IMG/VR virus record: IMGVR_UViG_3300031766_000903
Span: 1-43,934 of that record
Length of the DNA stretch: 43,934 bases
From: a virus
Strand: one strand, 5' to 3'
The notes below the pieces were generated by a model, which saw only the letters and a program-made list of their open reading frames with translations, searched no databases and was not told the DNA's origin. Shown here piece after piece: positions 7,439 to 15,389 of the stretch. Each line of letters opens with the position of its first letter. Positions within the stretch are counted from its first letter, which is position 1. The position numbers and the translations under genes were made by a program.

Positions 7439-8279
7439 AGAACACTTTAAATTTGATTTCGAAGAATGGATGGCTGAAGAGCTTATTCATAGAGACGATT
7501 GGAAAGATTGGTACGAAGCAATGTGTGAAGTGCTGCCTTTATGGGAAGTAGACACAGCAGAGCGTGTAGCAATGTTTGTAGCACAATGCGGTCACGAAAG
7601 TGGCGGCTTTAGAGTACTAAGTGAAAACTTAAACTATAGTGCAAAAGCACTTAACACAATTTTCCCTAAATATTTTAGGAGGGCAGGCAGAGATGCAAAT
7701 GGATATCACAGACAACCAGAAAAGATTGCTAATGTCATATATGCAGGACGGATGGACAACGGCGATACCAATAGCGGCGATGGTTGGCGTTTCAGAGGCG
7801 GCGGCATATTGCAACTTACAGGACGTTACAACTACACACAATTCGCAAAAGAAATGGACATGTCACCAGAAGAAGCAGTAGACTATGTACGCACAAAGAA
7901 AGGCGCACTAGACTCAGCATGTTGGTTCTGGGATACAAACGGCTTAAACAAGTATTGTGATAATATGGACATTGTAGGTGCTACAAAACGCATCAACGGT
8001 GGTACAATTGGTTTAGATGATCGTAAGAAACATTACCTACATGCAATGGATGTACTAGGTGGCGATTTTGAAGAACCAGAAACAGATTATAATCAAACAA
8101 TTAGACAAGGATCACGTGGTCCGTTAGTAGCAGAAGTACAAGAGAAACTTGATATTTCACCTGCTGATGGAATCTTTGGTCCGGGTACTGCACGTATTGT
8201 TAAAGAATGGCAGAGTTCAAACGGACTTACTGCTGACGGTATAGTAGGACCAAAAACGCTGGGAAAGTTACTAGGGTAA
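7431..8279 (+). CDS. Endolysin: GH19 chitinase-like domain plus peptidoglycan-binding domain
   Basis: This 282-residue cell-wall hydrolase would break murein during lysis. The N-terminal domain is of the GH19 (lysozyme-like) type, with catalytic Glu56 in QCGHESGGF (52-60), LNYSAKAL (67-74) and FRGGGILQLTGRYNY (121-135). A PG_binding_1 domain covers about 222-282 (GSRGPLVAEVQ... ADGIVGPKTL). I chose ATG 7431 (MAKEHFKF) over an upstream in-frame GTG because it fits the domain start. No signal peptide is present, so export needs a holin. Spanin genes follow. Confidence 0.9.
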   Translation: MAKEHFKFDFEEWMAEELIHRDDWKDWYEAMCEVLPLWEVDTAERVAMFVAQCGHESGGFRVLSENLNYSAKALNTIFPKYFRRAGRDANGYHRQPEKIANVIYAGRMDNGDTNSGDGWRFRGGGILQLTGRYNYTQFAKEMDMSPEEAVDYVRTKKGALDSACWFWDTNGLNKYCDNMDIVGATKRINGGTIGLDDRKKHYLHAMDVLGGDFEEPETDYNQTIRQGSRGPLVAEVQEKLDISPADGIFGPGTARIVKEWQSSNGLTADGIVGPKTLGKLLG

Positions 8280-8282
8280 ATA
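8275..8282 (+). promoter_or_regulatory. Late-type promoter GGTAAATA, predicted leaderless start
   Basis: The octamer is followed by GTAGT and ATG (8288). With T4 late spacing, +1 is the A of the ATG. It contains the endolysin TAA stop (8277-8279). The 14-mer TAAATAGTAGTATG recurs exactly before dnaJ at 10209. Confidence 0.62.
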
Positions 8283-8287
8283 GTAGT

Positions 8288-8674
8288 ATGTTTAGTACAA
8301 TTAAAATCGCATTAGTTTTTATTATGTTAGCAGGTGCAGGCGGAGGATTATTCTACGTTAAGCAACTACAATCTAACTTAGAAATTGCACGACTTAATAA
8401 TGCTAAGTTAGAAATTGCTGTTGAAACAAGTGAAGCAAGCATCGCAACACTTAAAGCAGACAATGCTAGACTAAACGTACTATCCGATCAACTTAACGCA
8501 GACTTAACTAAATCAGAGCAGTACGGAGATGAACTTCGTGCTACTCTAAACAAGCACAACTTAACACACTTGGCTAATAAGAAGCCAGGACTAATTGAAA
8601 CTAGGACACAAAATGCGACAGATAAACTTTGGGATGATCTCGAGTCTATTACTAGCGACACTCCTACTGAGTAG
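8288..8674 (+). CDS. Inner-membrane spanin (i-spanin, Rz-like)
   Basis: The 128-residue protein has an N-terminal membrane anchor (about residues 5-24, IKIALVFIMLAGAGGGLFYV). A long periplasmic coiled coil rich in L, N, K and E follows (27-95). That is the architecture of a Rz i-spanin, which disrupts the outer membrane at the end of lysis. A lipoprotein gene begins inside it in another frame, as in classical overlapping Rz/Rz1 pairs. No strong Shine-Dalgarno precedes the start. Confidence 0.75.
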   Translation: MFSTIKIALVFIMLAGAGGGLFYVKQLQSNLEIARLNNAKLEIAVETSEASIATLKADNARLNVLSDQLNADLTKSEQYGDELRATLNKHNLTHLANKKPGLIETRTQNATDKLWDDLESITSDTPTE

Positions 8675-9002
8675 TTGTAGTACTTTTCAAGAGCCACAAA
8701 TTAAAGTAGTAACACAGATTGAAAAGACAACTGTGCCTATTGTTTCTATGCCTAAGCCTGTACAAATGAACGACATAAAAATTTATGTTGTGTCACCAAA
8801 CGAAAACTTTGAAGAATTCAAAAAAGAATTTGAAGCAAAGAATGGCGGCGATGCATATATTGCTATTTCAATTAAAGACTACGAAAACTTATCAAAAAAC
8901 TTTGCTGAACTAAGACGTTATATAGAACAGCAAAAAGCAATCATCGTATACTACGAAGAAGCTGTACAGCCCTTAGAGGATGACAGCGAATCCGACGACT
9001 AA
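8613..9002 (+). CDS. Outer-membrane lipoprotein spanin (o-spanin, Rz1-like)
   Basis: ATG 8613 gives MRQINFGMISSLLLATLLLS followed by SC, a signal peptide with lipobox LSSC and lipidated Cys22. The mature part is 108 residues and acidic, with a possible helix before the C-terminal DDSESDD. It starts 62 bases inside the i-spanin gene in a different frame and runs past it. It is longer than lambda Rz1. An in-frame TTG at 8595 would add six residues and fits less well. Confidence 0.72.
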   Translation: MRQINFGMISSLLLATLLLSSCSTFQEPQIKVVTQIEKTTVPIVSMPKPVQMNDIKIYVVSPNENFEEFKKEFEAKNGGDAYIAISIKDYENLSKNFAELRRYIEQQKAIIVYYEEAVQPLEDDSESDD

Positions 9003-9058
9003 CATTTATAATACTATTTGTCTTAGTAGGTTGCGGTAATACCCCTGATCAAAGTCTT

Positions 9059-9511
9059 GTGGCCGAAGAATACATTGGCCTTAATGAATATCAAAATAGA
9101 CAACAAATAAGACGTCTAACAGGCGTAGATCCTGTGCGTACAGAATGGTGTGCGGCATTTGTTAATGCAATACTAGAAATAGAAGGTATACCTTCAAATA
9201 ATCTCCACGAATATCCATTACTAGCACGATCATTCTTAGATTGGGGAGAAGAAGTTGAGCCTAAAGATATACAAGTAGGTGACATTGTTGTATTCCCAAG
9301 AGGTAATCAAGGATGGAAAGGCCATGTAGGATTTTATATTACTACTGTAGACACACAAAAGGGCCAACAATGGGTCATACTTGGCGGCAATCAAAAGAAT
9401 AGTGTAAGATATGACTTGTACAATCCTAATAAAGCATTAGGCATACGTAGAGGAATCAAACAGACACCAAACATAGGTAGCATGCCTAACTGGTTAATGG
9501 CTAAATACTAG
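9059..9511 (+). CDS. TIGR02594-type Cys/His peptidoglycan hydrolase, probably a lipoprotein with an unusual start
   Basis: From GTG 9059 the protein has 150 residues and matches the TIGR02594 (NlpC/CHAP-like) pattern. Catalytic Cys31 lies in EWCAAFVNAILE, His89 in WKGHVGFY, and ILGGNQ at 107-112. No Shine-Dalgarno precedes the GTG. Upstream and in the same frame, bases 8984-9058 encode RIRRLTFIILFVLVGCG, a typical lipoprotein signal with a lipobox Cys, but this stretch has no ATG, GTG or TTG. The real start may be a rare codon (ATC 8990 behind AGAGGA 8975-8980), or a base may be wrong. It is a second wall-degrading enzyme beside the endolysin. Confidence 0.7.
   Translation: MAEEYIGLNEYQNRQQIRRLTGVDPVRTEWCAAFVNAILEIEGIPSNNLHEYPLLARSFLDWGEEVEPKDIQVGDIVVFPRGNQGWKGHVGFYITTVDTQKGQQWVILGGNQKNSVRYDLYNPNKALGIRRGIKQTPNIGSMPNWLMAKY
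9500..9507 (+). promoter_or_regulatory. Late-type promoter GCTAAATA
   Basis: GCTAAATACTAGCA matches the element at 20218 in its TAAATACTAGCA core. The predicted start is A 9513, with the next gene at 9532 behind GAGGG. The upstream gene's TAG stop (9509-9511) lies in the conserved CTAG. Confidence 0.58.
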
Positions 9512-9531
9512 CATATAATTGAGGGATTACT

Positions 9532-9813
9532 ATGTGGGAAATGATTGAAAGAATGGCGAGTGATCGTCTGTGGATTTATACAGCAATAGCAGGATCAATT
9601 GCTGGTACTATTTTTATAACATACATGAGTACAACAAGAGCAGGACTTTGGTTCTATGCTAAGGTTGATCGTGCAATTGATTTCCTTGTAGCACGTTATG
9701 GATGGACATGGTTAGAACAACCAGAAGATGCATGGCGTAAAAAGTATCCAAAAATAACAGCAAAAATAGACAACTTAGAAAAACGTCTTAAACATCTAGA
9801 GGGGAAAAGATAA
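9532..9813 (+). CDS. Small membrane protein of the lysis region (holin candidate 1)
   Basis: The 93-residue protein has one clear membrane helix (about residues 12-34, RLWIYTAIAGSIAGTIFITY) and a charged C-terminal coiled coil (70-93, KIDNLEKRLKHLEGKR). It lies directly after the lysis enzymes and is ATGA-coupled to another membrane gene. It could be a holin, antiholin or structural partner; position is the main argument. The GAGGG ribosome site is at 9521-9525. Confidence 0.55.
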   Translation: MWEMIERMASDRLWIYTAIAGSIAGTIFITYMSTTRAGLWFYAKVDRAIDFLVARYGWTWLEQPEDAWRKKYPKITAKIDNLEKRLKHLEGKR

Positions 9814-10199
9814 TGCCAAGAAAAAAGCCAGAAGATTTAAATAAACCAACGGCGCCTGCTCCTGCTCCAGTAGCAGAAACAAAACCAGACGCTGTAGTAG
9901 TTGCTACACAAGACAGCACAACACGCAAAGTTAAACTAGATTTAGAAGTAGATACTAGCGTAAAAGATATGGGTCCAAATCCATACCAACGTATAATACA
10001 CTTAGCAAAAGCAGTAGATAGTTGGAGAATCTTTCCACGCTTGTTCTTAACTGTATACATTATACTATTATACAAATGTGTTATTTGGTATATGAATTTG
10101 CCAGATCCAAGTATGGAACAAAGTGGACTAATCAGTATCGTAGTTGGTGCCGGTGCAGCATGGTTTGGACTGTATACCGGAACTGATAAGTCTAAGTAA
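9813..10199 (+). CDS. Two-helix membrane protein, putative holin
   Basis: The 128 residues comprise a basic, Pro/Ala-rich cytoplasmic N-terminus (1-60) and two hydrophobic helices (about 72-94 and 104-123). The second (GLISIVVGAGAAWFGLYTGT) resembles the C-terminal helix of phage holin-like proteins. Two helices with charged ends next to an endolysin and spanins suggest the holin. No direct sequence signature proves it. Confidence 0.55.
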   Translation: MPRKKPEDLNKPTAPAPAPVAETKPDAVVVATQDSTTRKVKLDLEVDTSVKDMGPNPYQRIIHLAKAVDSWRIFPRLFLTVYIILLYKCVIWYMNLPDPSMEQSGLISIVVGAGAAWFGLYTGTDKSK

Positions 10200-10206
10200 C
10201 TTAGAC

Positions 10207-10214
10207 AGTAAATA
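10207..10214 (+). promoter_or_regulatory. Late-type promoter AGTAAATA, predicted leaderless dnaJ
   Basis: The octamer is followed by GTAGT and ATG (10220), so the predicted +1 is the A of the dnaJ start codon. There is no Shine-Dalgarno in the 20 bases upstream. Its TAAATAGTAGTATG is identical to the i-spanin promoter. Confidence 0.62.
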
Positions 10215-10219
10215 GTAGT

Positions 10220-11044
10220 ATGGACTATTACTCTATACTAGGTGTCTCAAAAAATGCTTCTGATAAAGAACTTAAATCTGCATACAAGAAATTAAGTATG
10301 CAACACCATCCTGATCGTACAGGCGGCAGTGATGAAAAGTTCAAACAAGTTAATGAAGCGTATAGCACACTTAAAGATCCGCAAAAAAGACAACAATACG
10401 ACAATCCTCCACAACAACAGTATTCACAAGGGTTCGGACCTAATGGGTTCCAAGGCATGGGTGGCTTTGAAGATATATTTGGCAACATGTTTGGTGCTGG
10501 ACAACAACGTAGGCATCAACAACTTAGAGCTGATATTACACTAGGTATAGAAATAAATATCGATGACGTATTTAATGGTATAACTAGATACATTACTTAT
10601 AGACTATCGAACGGGCAAGAAGAAGTAGTAGAAATAAAGATTCCTCAAGGTGCAAAGCATGGTGATAAAATACGATATGCAGGTATGGGCGATATAAGTC
10701 CAAACAAAGTTAGAGGTGATCTTTACTTACAAATTAAAGAACTTGTTAGCAGAGATTGGCAACGTGAAGGACTAAATGTTTACCATACAAAACAAGTAAA
10801 TGTATTTGACTTATTGCTAGGATGTGTTATAATAGTACGTACTCCAGAAGGAAAAAACGTAAAAGTAAATGTTAGAAAAGGAACTGATCCAGGAACAACA
10901 TTAAGCATACCAGGATACGGAATAACTAGCCCTAGAAGAGGACAAAAAGGAAATTTGTTTATTATAATTAAAGCAGACGTGCCTAACATACAGGATGAAG
11001 ATATATTGAATAAAATAGAGGACATAAAAAATGGAATTAGTTAA
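10220..11044 (+). CDS. dnaJ: DnaJ/CbpA-like co-chaperone
   Basis: The 274-residue J-domain protein would stimulate host DnaK. The J domain spans about 1-65 and starts with the typical DYYSILGV; HPD is at 30-32. A Gly/Phe-rich linker (70-98) follows, then a DnaJ C-terminal substrate domain, with no Cys zinc finger, so it is of the CbpA type. The strict J-domain start fixes ATG 10220. It overlaps def by 14 bases and so forms a translational unit with def and clpA. A chaperone in a phage may help fold or assemble virion proteins. Confidence 0.9.
   Translation: MDYYSILGVSKNASDKELKSAYKKLSMQHHPDRTGGSDEKFKQVNEAYSTLKDPQKRQQYDNPPQQQYSQGFGPNGFQGMGGFEDIFGNMFGAGQQRRHQQLRADITLGIEINIDDVFNGITRYITYRLSNGQEEVVEIKIPQGAKHGDKIRYAGMGDISPNKVRGDLYLQIKELVSRDWQREGLNVYHTKQVNVFDLLLGCVIIVRTPEGKNVKVNVRKGTDPGTTLSIPGYGITSPRRGQKGNLFIIIKADVPNIQDEDILNKIEDIKNGIS
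10806..10833 (+). promoter_or_regulatory. Candidate internal sigma-70 promoter in dnaJ
   Basis: TTGACT at 10806-10811, a 16-bp spacer and TATAAT at 10828-10833 would start transcription near 10840, about 190 bases before def. This could give early expression of def and clpA without dnaJ. It lies inside coding sequence and could be chance. Confidence 0.35.
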
Positions 11045-11531
11045 AGCACCGTCACCGTGGTTAGAACTAAAAGTTTTGGAATTTGAGTTTGATGACTTAG
11101 ATGCTAAATCAATTTCTGAAGAAATGATCAGGGTTATGCAGGACGAAGGCGGAATTGGGCTTAGTGCTAACCAAGTAGCTCTTAATGCTCAAATTTTTGT
11201 AATGAAACCTTATCTATTAGAAGATAAAAGTCCTCTTACAATAATTAATCCTGTAATAGAGAGTGTTACAATTAATAATGAAATAAGTCCAGAAGGATGT
11301 CTCAGTCATCCAGAACTATATTTAAAGGTGTCAAGACCCAAAGGAATTACTGCAAAATATCTTGACATTGACGCAAAAGAGTGTACAATAGAATTATACG
11401 ATTTAGATGCAAGATGTTTCCTACACGAATACGATCATTTACAAGGGATTGAGTTTACCAGTAGAGTTAGCAAATTAAAACTAGATATGGCAAAGAAGAA
11501 AGCAAATAAGAGGATTAAAAAGAATGGTTGA
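11031..11531 (+). CDS. def: Peptide deformylase
   Basis: The 166-residue metalloenzyme removes the N-formyl group from nascent proteins. All three family motifs are present: GGIGLSANQ at 40-48, EGCLS at 88-92 (Cys90 a metal ligand) and HEYDH at 132-136 (two His ligands and catalytic Glu). The start overlaps dnaJ by 14 bases and the stop overlaps clpA by 8. Phage deformylases are known from several marine phages. The C-terminus is short and basic. Confidence 0.93.
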   Translation: MELVKAPSPWLELKVLEFEFDDLDAKSISEEMIRVMQDEGGIGLSANQVALNAQIFVMKPYLLEDKSPLTIINPVIESVTINNEISPEGCLSHPELYLKVSRPKGITAKYLDIDAKECTIELYDLDARCFLHEYDHLQGIEFTSRVSKLKLDMAKKKANKRIKKNG

Positions 11532-13767
11532 ACCATCAGCAGATTTACAAGTTGTATTTGATAAAGCAATAAGAGATGCTCAAAAATTAAAACACGAATA
11601 TGTAACAATCGAGCATCTAATGTTTGCAATGTTGTGCGAAGAAAAGTTTTTCAATCAGTTGAAGAGCTTTAATGCCGATGTAGAATATTTTAAAGCAAAT
11701 CTTGAACATCATTTGAAAACAAGTTTAGAAGAAATTACATTAGATACTAAGAAATTTAAACCAAGAAAAACACAAGGTGTTGAGCGTGTACTTAACCGTG
11801 CCTTTACACAAGTGCTATTCGCAGGAAGAAGTAATATTGAGTTAGCTGATGTACTATTAAGCATACTTAATGAAAAGAAAAGTATTGCACAATATTTGGC
11901 AGGTAAAGCAGGTATCCATAAAGATGAATATGCAGCATTTGTTAACGCTGAGTTTGACGATATGGTTATGGAAGAAGAAGTAAGTGGCGAAGCACAAAAA
12001 GCACTCAAAGCATTTACTACTGATTTAAACCACCAAGCAAGTTCCGGCAAAATTGATCCTATTATCGGGCGTACTGAAGAACTTGAAAGCCTTGCACTTG
12101 CATTAGGACGTAGAGCTAAGAACAACGTGCTTATGGTTGGCGATCCAGGTGTTGGTAAAACTGCTATTGCAGAAGGACTAGCATATAATATTGTACAAGG
12201 ACAAGTACCTAACTTCCTTAAAGAATACAAAGTATATAACTTAGACATCGGTGCTATGTTAGCAGGCAGTAAGTACCGTGGTGACTTTGAAGAACGCTTT
12301 AAACTAGTATTAGCAGCTCTTACAAAGCAAGGCAAAACAATTATGTTTGTCGACGAAGCACACATGATGAATGGTGCTGGTGCTGGCGGAGGAAATAGTT
12401 CAAACGATCTAGCAAACATGCTAAAGCCAGCACTTACTAAAGGCGACTTGAAAGTTGTTGCATCAACTACTTGGGAAGAATACCGTAAGTATTTTGAAAA
12501 GGATCGTGCATTGATGCGTCGATTCCAAAGAGTTGTTGTAGGTGAACCTAGTAAAGACACAACAAAAGATATATTACGTGGTATTAAGAAGTATTACGAA
12601 GACTATCACAAAACAAATATTACTGAAGAAGCAATTGAAGCAAGTGTAAAGCTCAGTGTAAAATATCAAAGCGATAAAAAGTTGCCCGATAAAGCAATTG
12701 ATCTTATTGACTTAGCATGTTCACGCTTTAAATTAGATGACGATTTTGAAGGTGAAAAAATTGTTGACGAAGCAAAGATACAATTTGAATTAAGTAAGAT
12801 ATTAAAGATTCCTACAGAACAAGTTGCTGAACAAGAAACAGATAATCTTGCAAATCTTGAAAAGAACCTTAAGAGTGTTGTTTACGGACAAGATGAAGCA
12901 ATTGAAGGTATTGTAGATAAGATTCTTGTAAGCCAAGCAGGACTAAAACCTGATGATAAGCCAGTAGGTGCATTTGTGTTTATGGGTCCAACAGGTACAG
13001 GTAAAACTGAAACTGCAAAACAGTTATCAAAAGCACTTGGTGTAGAACTAGTACGTTTTGATATGAGTGAATATCAAGAAAGACATTCAGTTGCTAAACT
13101 TATTGGTTCGCCTCCAGGATATGTAGGACATGAAGAAAATGCAGGACAGTTAATTACTAAGCTACAAGAACATCCTAACTGTGTACTACTGCTTGATGAA
13201 ATTGAAAAGGCACACCCTGATGTTTCACAAATCTTACTACAGGTTATGGACAATGGTAAAGTAACAGGATCTAACGGACAAGAAGCAGATGCACGTAATA
13301 GTATTTTGATTCTTACAACTAACCTAGGTGCTAAAGAATCAGAAAAGAATACTATTGGGTTTGGTGATGACTTTGAAAGGAACTATGAAGATACAGAAAT
13401 GAAAAAGTTCTTTGCTCCAGAGTTTAGAAACAGACTAGATGCAACAATTACATTTGCTAAACTAAGCAAAGAAGTAATGATGAAAATTGTTGGTAAGTTC
13501 CTTGTTGAACTTAAAGACATGGTCAAAGACAAAGACCTTTCAATTACAATTACTGATGATGCATTAGATTATCTTGTTGATGCTGGGTTTGATCCTAAGA
13601 TGGGTGCAAGACCATTACAGCGTGTTATTGACAAAGAGATAAAACGTCCATTATCAAGACAGATGTTGTTTGGTGATTTAAAGAACGGTGGAAGCATTAC
13701 AATCGATTATAGAGATAACGAGCTAAAGTTAGATACAGTTTCAGAATCTGAAAATGTTTCGGCTTAA
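11524..13767 (+). CDS. clpA: ClpA-like double AAA+ unfoldase
   Basis: The 747-residue Hsp100 protein has a Clp N domain (about 1-140), a first AAA+ module with Walker A GDPGVGKT at 206-213 and Walker B TIMFVDEAH at 272-280, and a second with GPTGTGKT near 488-495. There is no long ClpB-type coiled-coil insertion, so it is of the ClpA class. A TIGF tripeptide-loop motif (IGF at about 611-613) sits where ClpA docks on ClpP. It may therefore redirect the host ClpP protease or unfold proteins itself. No clpP is in the window. It overlaps def and the 13754 gene. Confidence 0.92.
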   Translation: MVEPSADLQVVFDKAIRDAQKLKHEYVTIEHLMFAMLCEEKFFNQLKSFNADVEYFKANLEHHLKTSLEEITLDTKKFKPRKTQGVERVLNRAFTQVLFAGRSNIELADVLLSILNEKKSIAQYLAGKAGIHKDEYAAFVNAEFDDMVMEEEVSGEAQKALKAFTTDLNHQASSGKIDPIIGRTEELESLALALGRRAKNNVLMVGDPGVGKTAIAEGLAYNIVQGQVPNFLKEYKVYNLDIGAMLAGSKYRGDFEERFKLVLAALTKQGKTIMFVDEAHMMNGAGAGGGNSSNDLANMLKPALTKGDLKVVASTTWEEYRKYFEKDRALMRRFQRVVVGEPSKDTTKDILRGIKKYYEDYHKTNITEEAIEASVKLSVKYQSDKKLPDKAIDLIDLACSRFKLDDDFEGEKIVDEAKIQFELSKILKIPTEQVAEQETDNLANLEKNLKSVVYGQDEAIEGIVDKILVSQAGLKPDDKPVGAFVFMGPTGTGKTETAKQLSKALGVELVRFDMSEYQERHSVAKLIGSPPGYVGHEENAGQLITKLQEHPNCVLLLDEIEKAHPDVSQILLQVMDNGKVTGSNGQEADARNSILILTTNLGAKESEKNTIGFGDDFERNYEDTEMKKFFAPEFRNRLDATITFAKLSKEVMMKIVGKFLVELKDMVKDKDLSITITDDALDYLVDAGFDPKMGARPLQRVIDKEIKRPLSRQMLFGDLKNGGSITIDYRDNELKLDTVSESENVSA

Positions 13768-14446
13768 GACACAAAAACTACTTTACGGAAAATATTTATA
13801 TAAGGTTGTTGTACGCACAGCACTAGCAAATATTTTCCGTACAGAATACCAAACTCGTGGCCAACTAAGCTATGCAAGATCTGAGCTAGACAAACTCCGA
13901 GATTTACGTGATCGAGGTCTGCCAATGCAGATACAAAAATGGAGAGCTGTAGTACCTGTAAAACATGCAGATTGGCTTGATGCTAGGCGCATCTATATGG
14001 TGTTGAAAAGTCAAGAAGATTACACTGTAAGAATTAACCCATTGAATCTAGTTTCAGTATACACTAATAACGAAAAACTTGTAGATACACTTGAAAGAGT
14101 TGCTGACTATACATATGAAACTAGCAAACCTGAATCACAAGAAATAGAAACACTATTAACACAAAAAGATATAATCATTACAGATACAATTCCAAAGTTT
14201 CCATTAAGGGTTATACTAAACGCTAATACAAAACCTAATAGTGATTTTGCATTATGGCTTAGAGCAAATACTGACAAATCAAAAATTGGAGTCAAAGCAC
14301 TGGCGTCAATAGAAAACGGTTGGTTTAGCGGAGGATTTTATTTCTACGTAAGAGATGAAAAAGTATTAAATATGATATACCTCTTAATTGGTTCTAGTAT
14401 TAGGCGAGTAGAGAAATTAGTATACTCAGGTAACTTAGATAAATAG
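13754..14446 (+). CDS. Hypothetical protein, 230 aa
   Basis: The basic N-terminus (MFRLKTQKLLYGKYLYKVVV...) is followed by an alpha/beta body. No Cys or membrane segment is present. It overlaps clpA by 14 bases, the same overlap size as dnaJ-def, so it may belong to that operon. Its TAG stop lies within the following late-promoter element. No recognised family; an adaptor role for the Clp protein is conceivable only from position. Confidence 0.6.
   Translation: MFRLKTQKLLYGKYLYKVVVRTALANIFRTEYQTRGQLSYARSELDKLRDLRDRGLPMQIQKWRAVVPVKHADWLDARRIYMVLKSQEDYTVRINPLNLVSVYTNNEKLVDTLERVADYTYETSKPESQEIETLLTQKDIIITDTIPKFPLRVILNANTKPNSDFALWLRANTDKSKIGVKALASIENGWFSGGFYFYVRDEKVLNMIYLLIGSSIRRVEKLVYSGNLDK
14438..14445 (+). 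promoter_or_regulatory. Late-type promoter GATAAATA
   Basis: GATAAATA is followed by GTATT and A at 14451 as predicted start, 23 bases before the gene at 14474. It marks the start of the virion-protein block and carries the TAG stop of the upstream gene at its end (14444-14446). Confidence 0.6.
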
Positions 14447-14473
14447 TATTAAGCACTAGTATAGGATATTATA

Positions 14474-15055
14474 ATGGAACATTTTGTAACAGTTGTAATG
14501 GATAAGCAAGAGACTAAGAAGCTCGACGAATCAGTATTTCCTTTGTATGAAACTTTTGATACAGAGCAAGATTGTACTGTTATGCGTATACCGTTACCTA
14601 GAGAATTAAGTGAATCAGAAGCAGACGGATATGCTGAAAAGTTAGCAAACTATATGTTTGAACAAGGTTATGAAGACTTTGACATAGTAGTAGGTGATGA
14701 CGATATTACTGAAGAAACTTATGACGATGATGATGAGTTTTTTGAACAGTATGGTGTTATGCATTACAATGACGATGATGATCCTATGGACGAAGCTGAA
14801 TATCAAGGGCGTAAAGTTAAACTTGGCAAGCCTATGCAAGGTGACGTTAAGAAGTTTAAAGTGTATGTTAAAGATCCTAAAACAGGCAACGTAAAGAAAG
14901 TAAACTTTGGACACGGCGGCAGCAGTGTTAAAGGTAAAGCAATGAGCATTAAGAAAAGTAATCCTAAAAGACGTAAGAGCTTTAGAGCAAGACACAACTG
15001 TGATAATCCAGGACCGCGTACAAAGGCACGTTACTGGTCGTGTAGGAAGTGGTAA
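14474..15055 (+). CDS. Acidic probable virion protein with C-terminal RHNC...YWSC motif
   Basis: The 193-residue protein has a folded N-terminal part, a strongly acidic middle (Asp-rich runs around 75-105) and a basic C-terminus. The tail FRARHNCDNPGPRTKARYW plus SCRKW holds two Cys and one His and looks like a small metal or nucleic-acid-binding finger. This tail, with the preceding KKVNFG and KKSNPKRRK segments, is shared by several proteins of marine T4-like phages, where it is linked to head or prohead proteins. Acidic-then-basic composition is typical of scaffold or core proteins. Assignment to the head is inference. Confidence 0.6.
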   Translation: MEHFVTVVMDKQETKKLDESVFPLYETFDTEQDCTVMRIPLPRELSESEADGYAEKLANYMFEQGYEDFDIVVGDDDITEETYDDDDEFFEQYGVMHYNDDDDPMDEAEYQGRKVKLGKPMQGDVKKFKVYVKDPKTGNVKKVNFGHGGSSVKGKAMSIKKSNPKRRKSFRARHNCDNPGPRTKARYWSCRKW

Positions 15056-15056
15056 T

Positions 15057-15389
15057 ATGCGCATTGATGAATTTTCGCAAATGCCAGATGACAAACTGCC
15101 GTTTGATGTAGTAGACGATGTTGCTGTATTCATGCGCAACGATCCACAATTTTATCGTAAAAGTTTTTTTCCGGTTGCAGACAAGATTGCAACAGCATAT
15201 AATGCAGGAAAGAAAGTAGATGCAAATCAAATGTTTGGACCAATTGTAGATAAAGCATGTGAAAGCTACTGTGAAAAATTTAATGTAAACAAAACAGCCG
15301 ACGATCTGTTTACTCTCGAAGATAGGCAAGCACTTATTTCTAGGTTATATTCCGAAGAAATGGAAAGCCTTTATGCGGGAGAAAAGTAA
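15057..15389 (+). CDS. Hypothetical protein with N-terminal MRIDEF motif, 110 aa
   Basis: ATG 15057 (MRIDEFSQMPDD...) follows the upstream stop by one base. In-frame codons back to 15000 overlap the previous gene and are unlikely to be used. The first residues resemble the M-[RK]-[IL]-x-E-[LF] starts of the neighbouring genes. The rest is helical (DVAVFMRNDPQFYRKSFFP). It probably belongs to the same virion-protein set. Function unknown. Confidence 0.6.
   Translation: MRIDEFSQMPDDKLPFDVVDDVAVFMRNDPQFYRKSFFPVADKIATAYNAGKKVDANQMFGPIVDKACESYCEKFNVNKTADDLFTLEDRQALISRLYSEEMESLYAGEK

Noticed and set aside
11709-12560. Long minus-strand open frame opposite clpA
   Set aside because: It is antisense to strongly conserved AAA+ motifs, and its Ser/Leu-rich translation is typical of a mirror frame.
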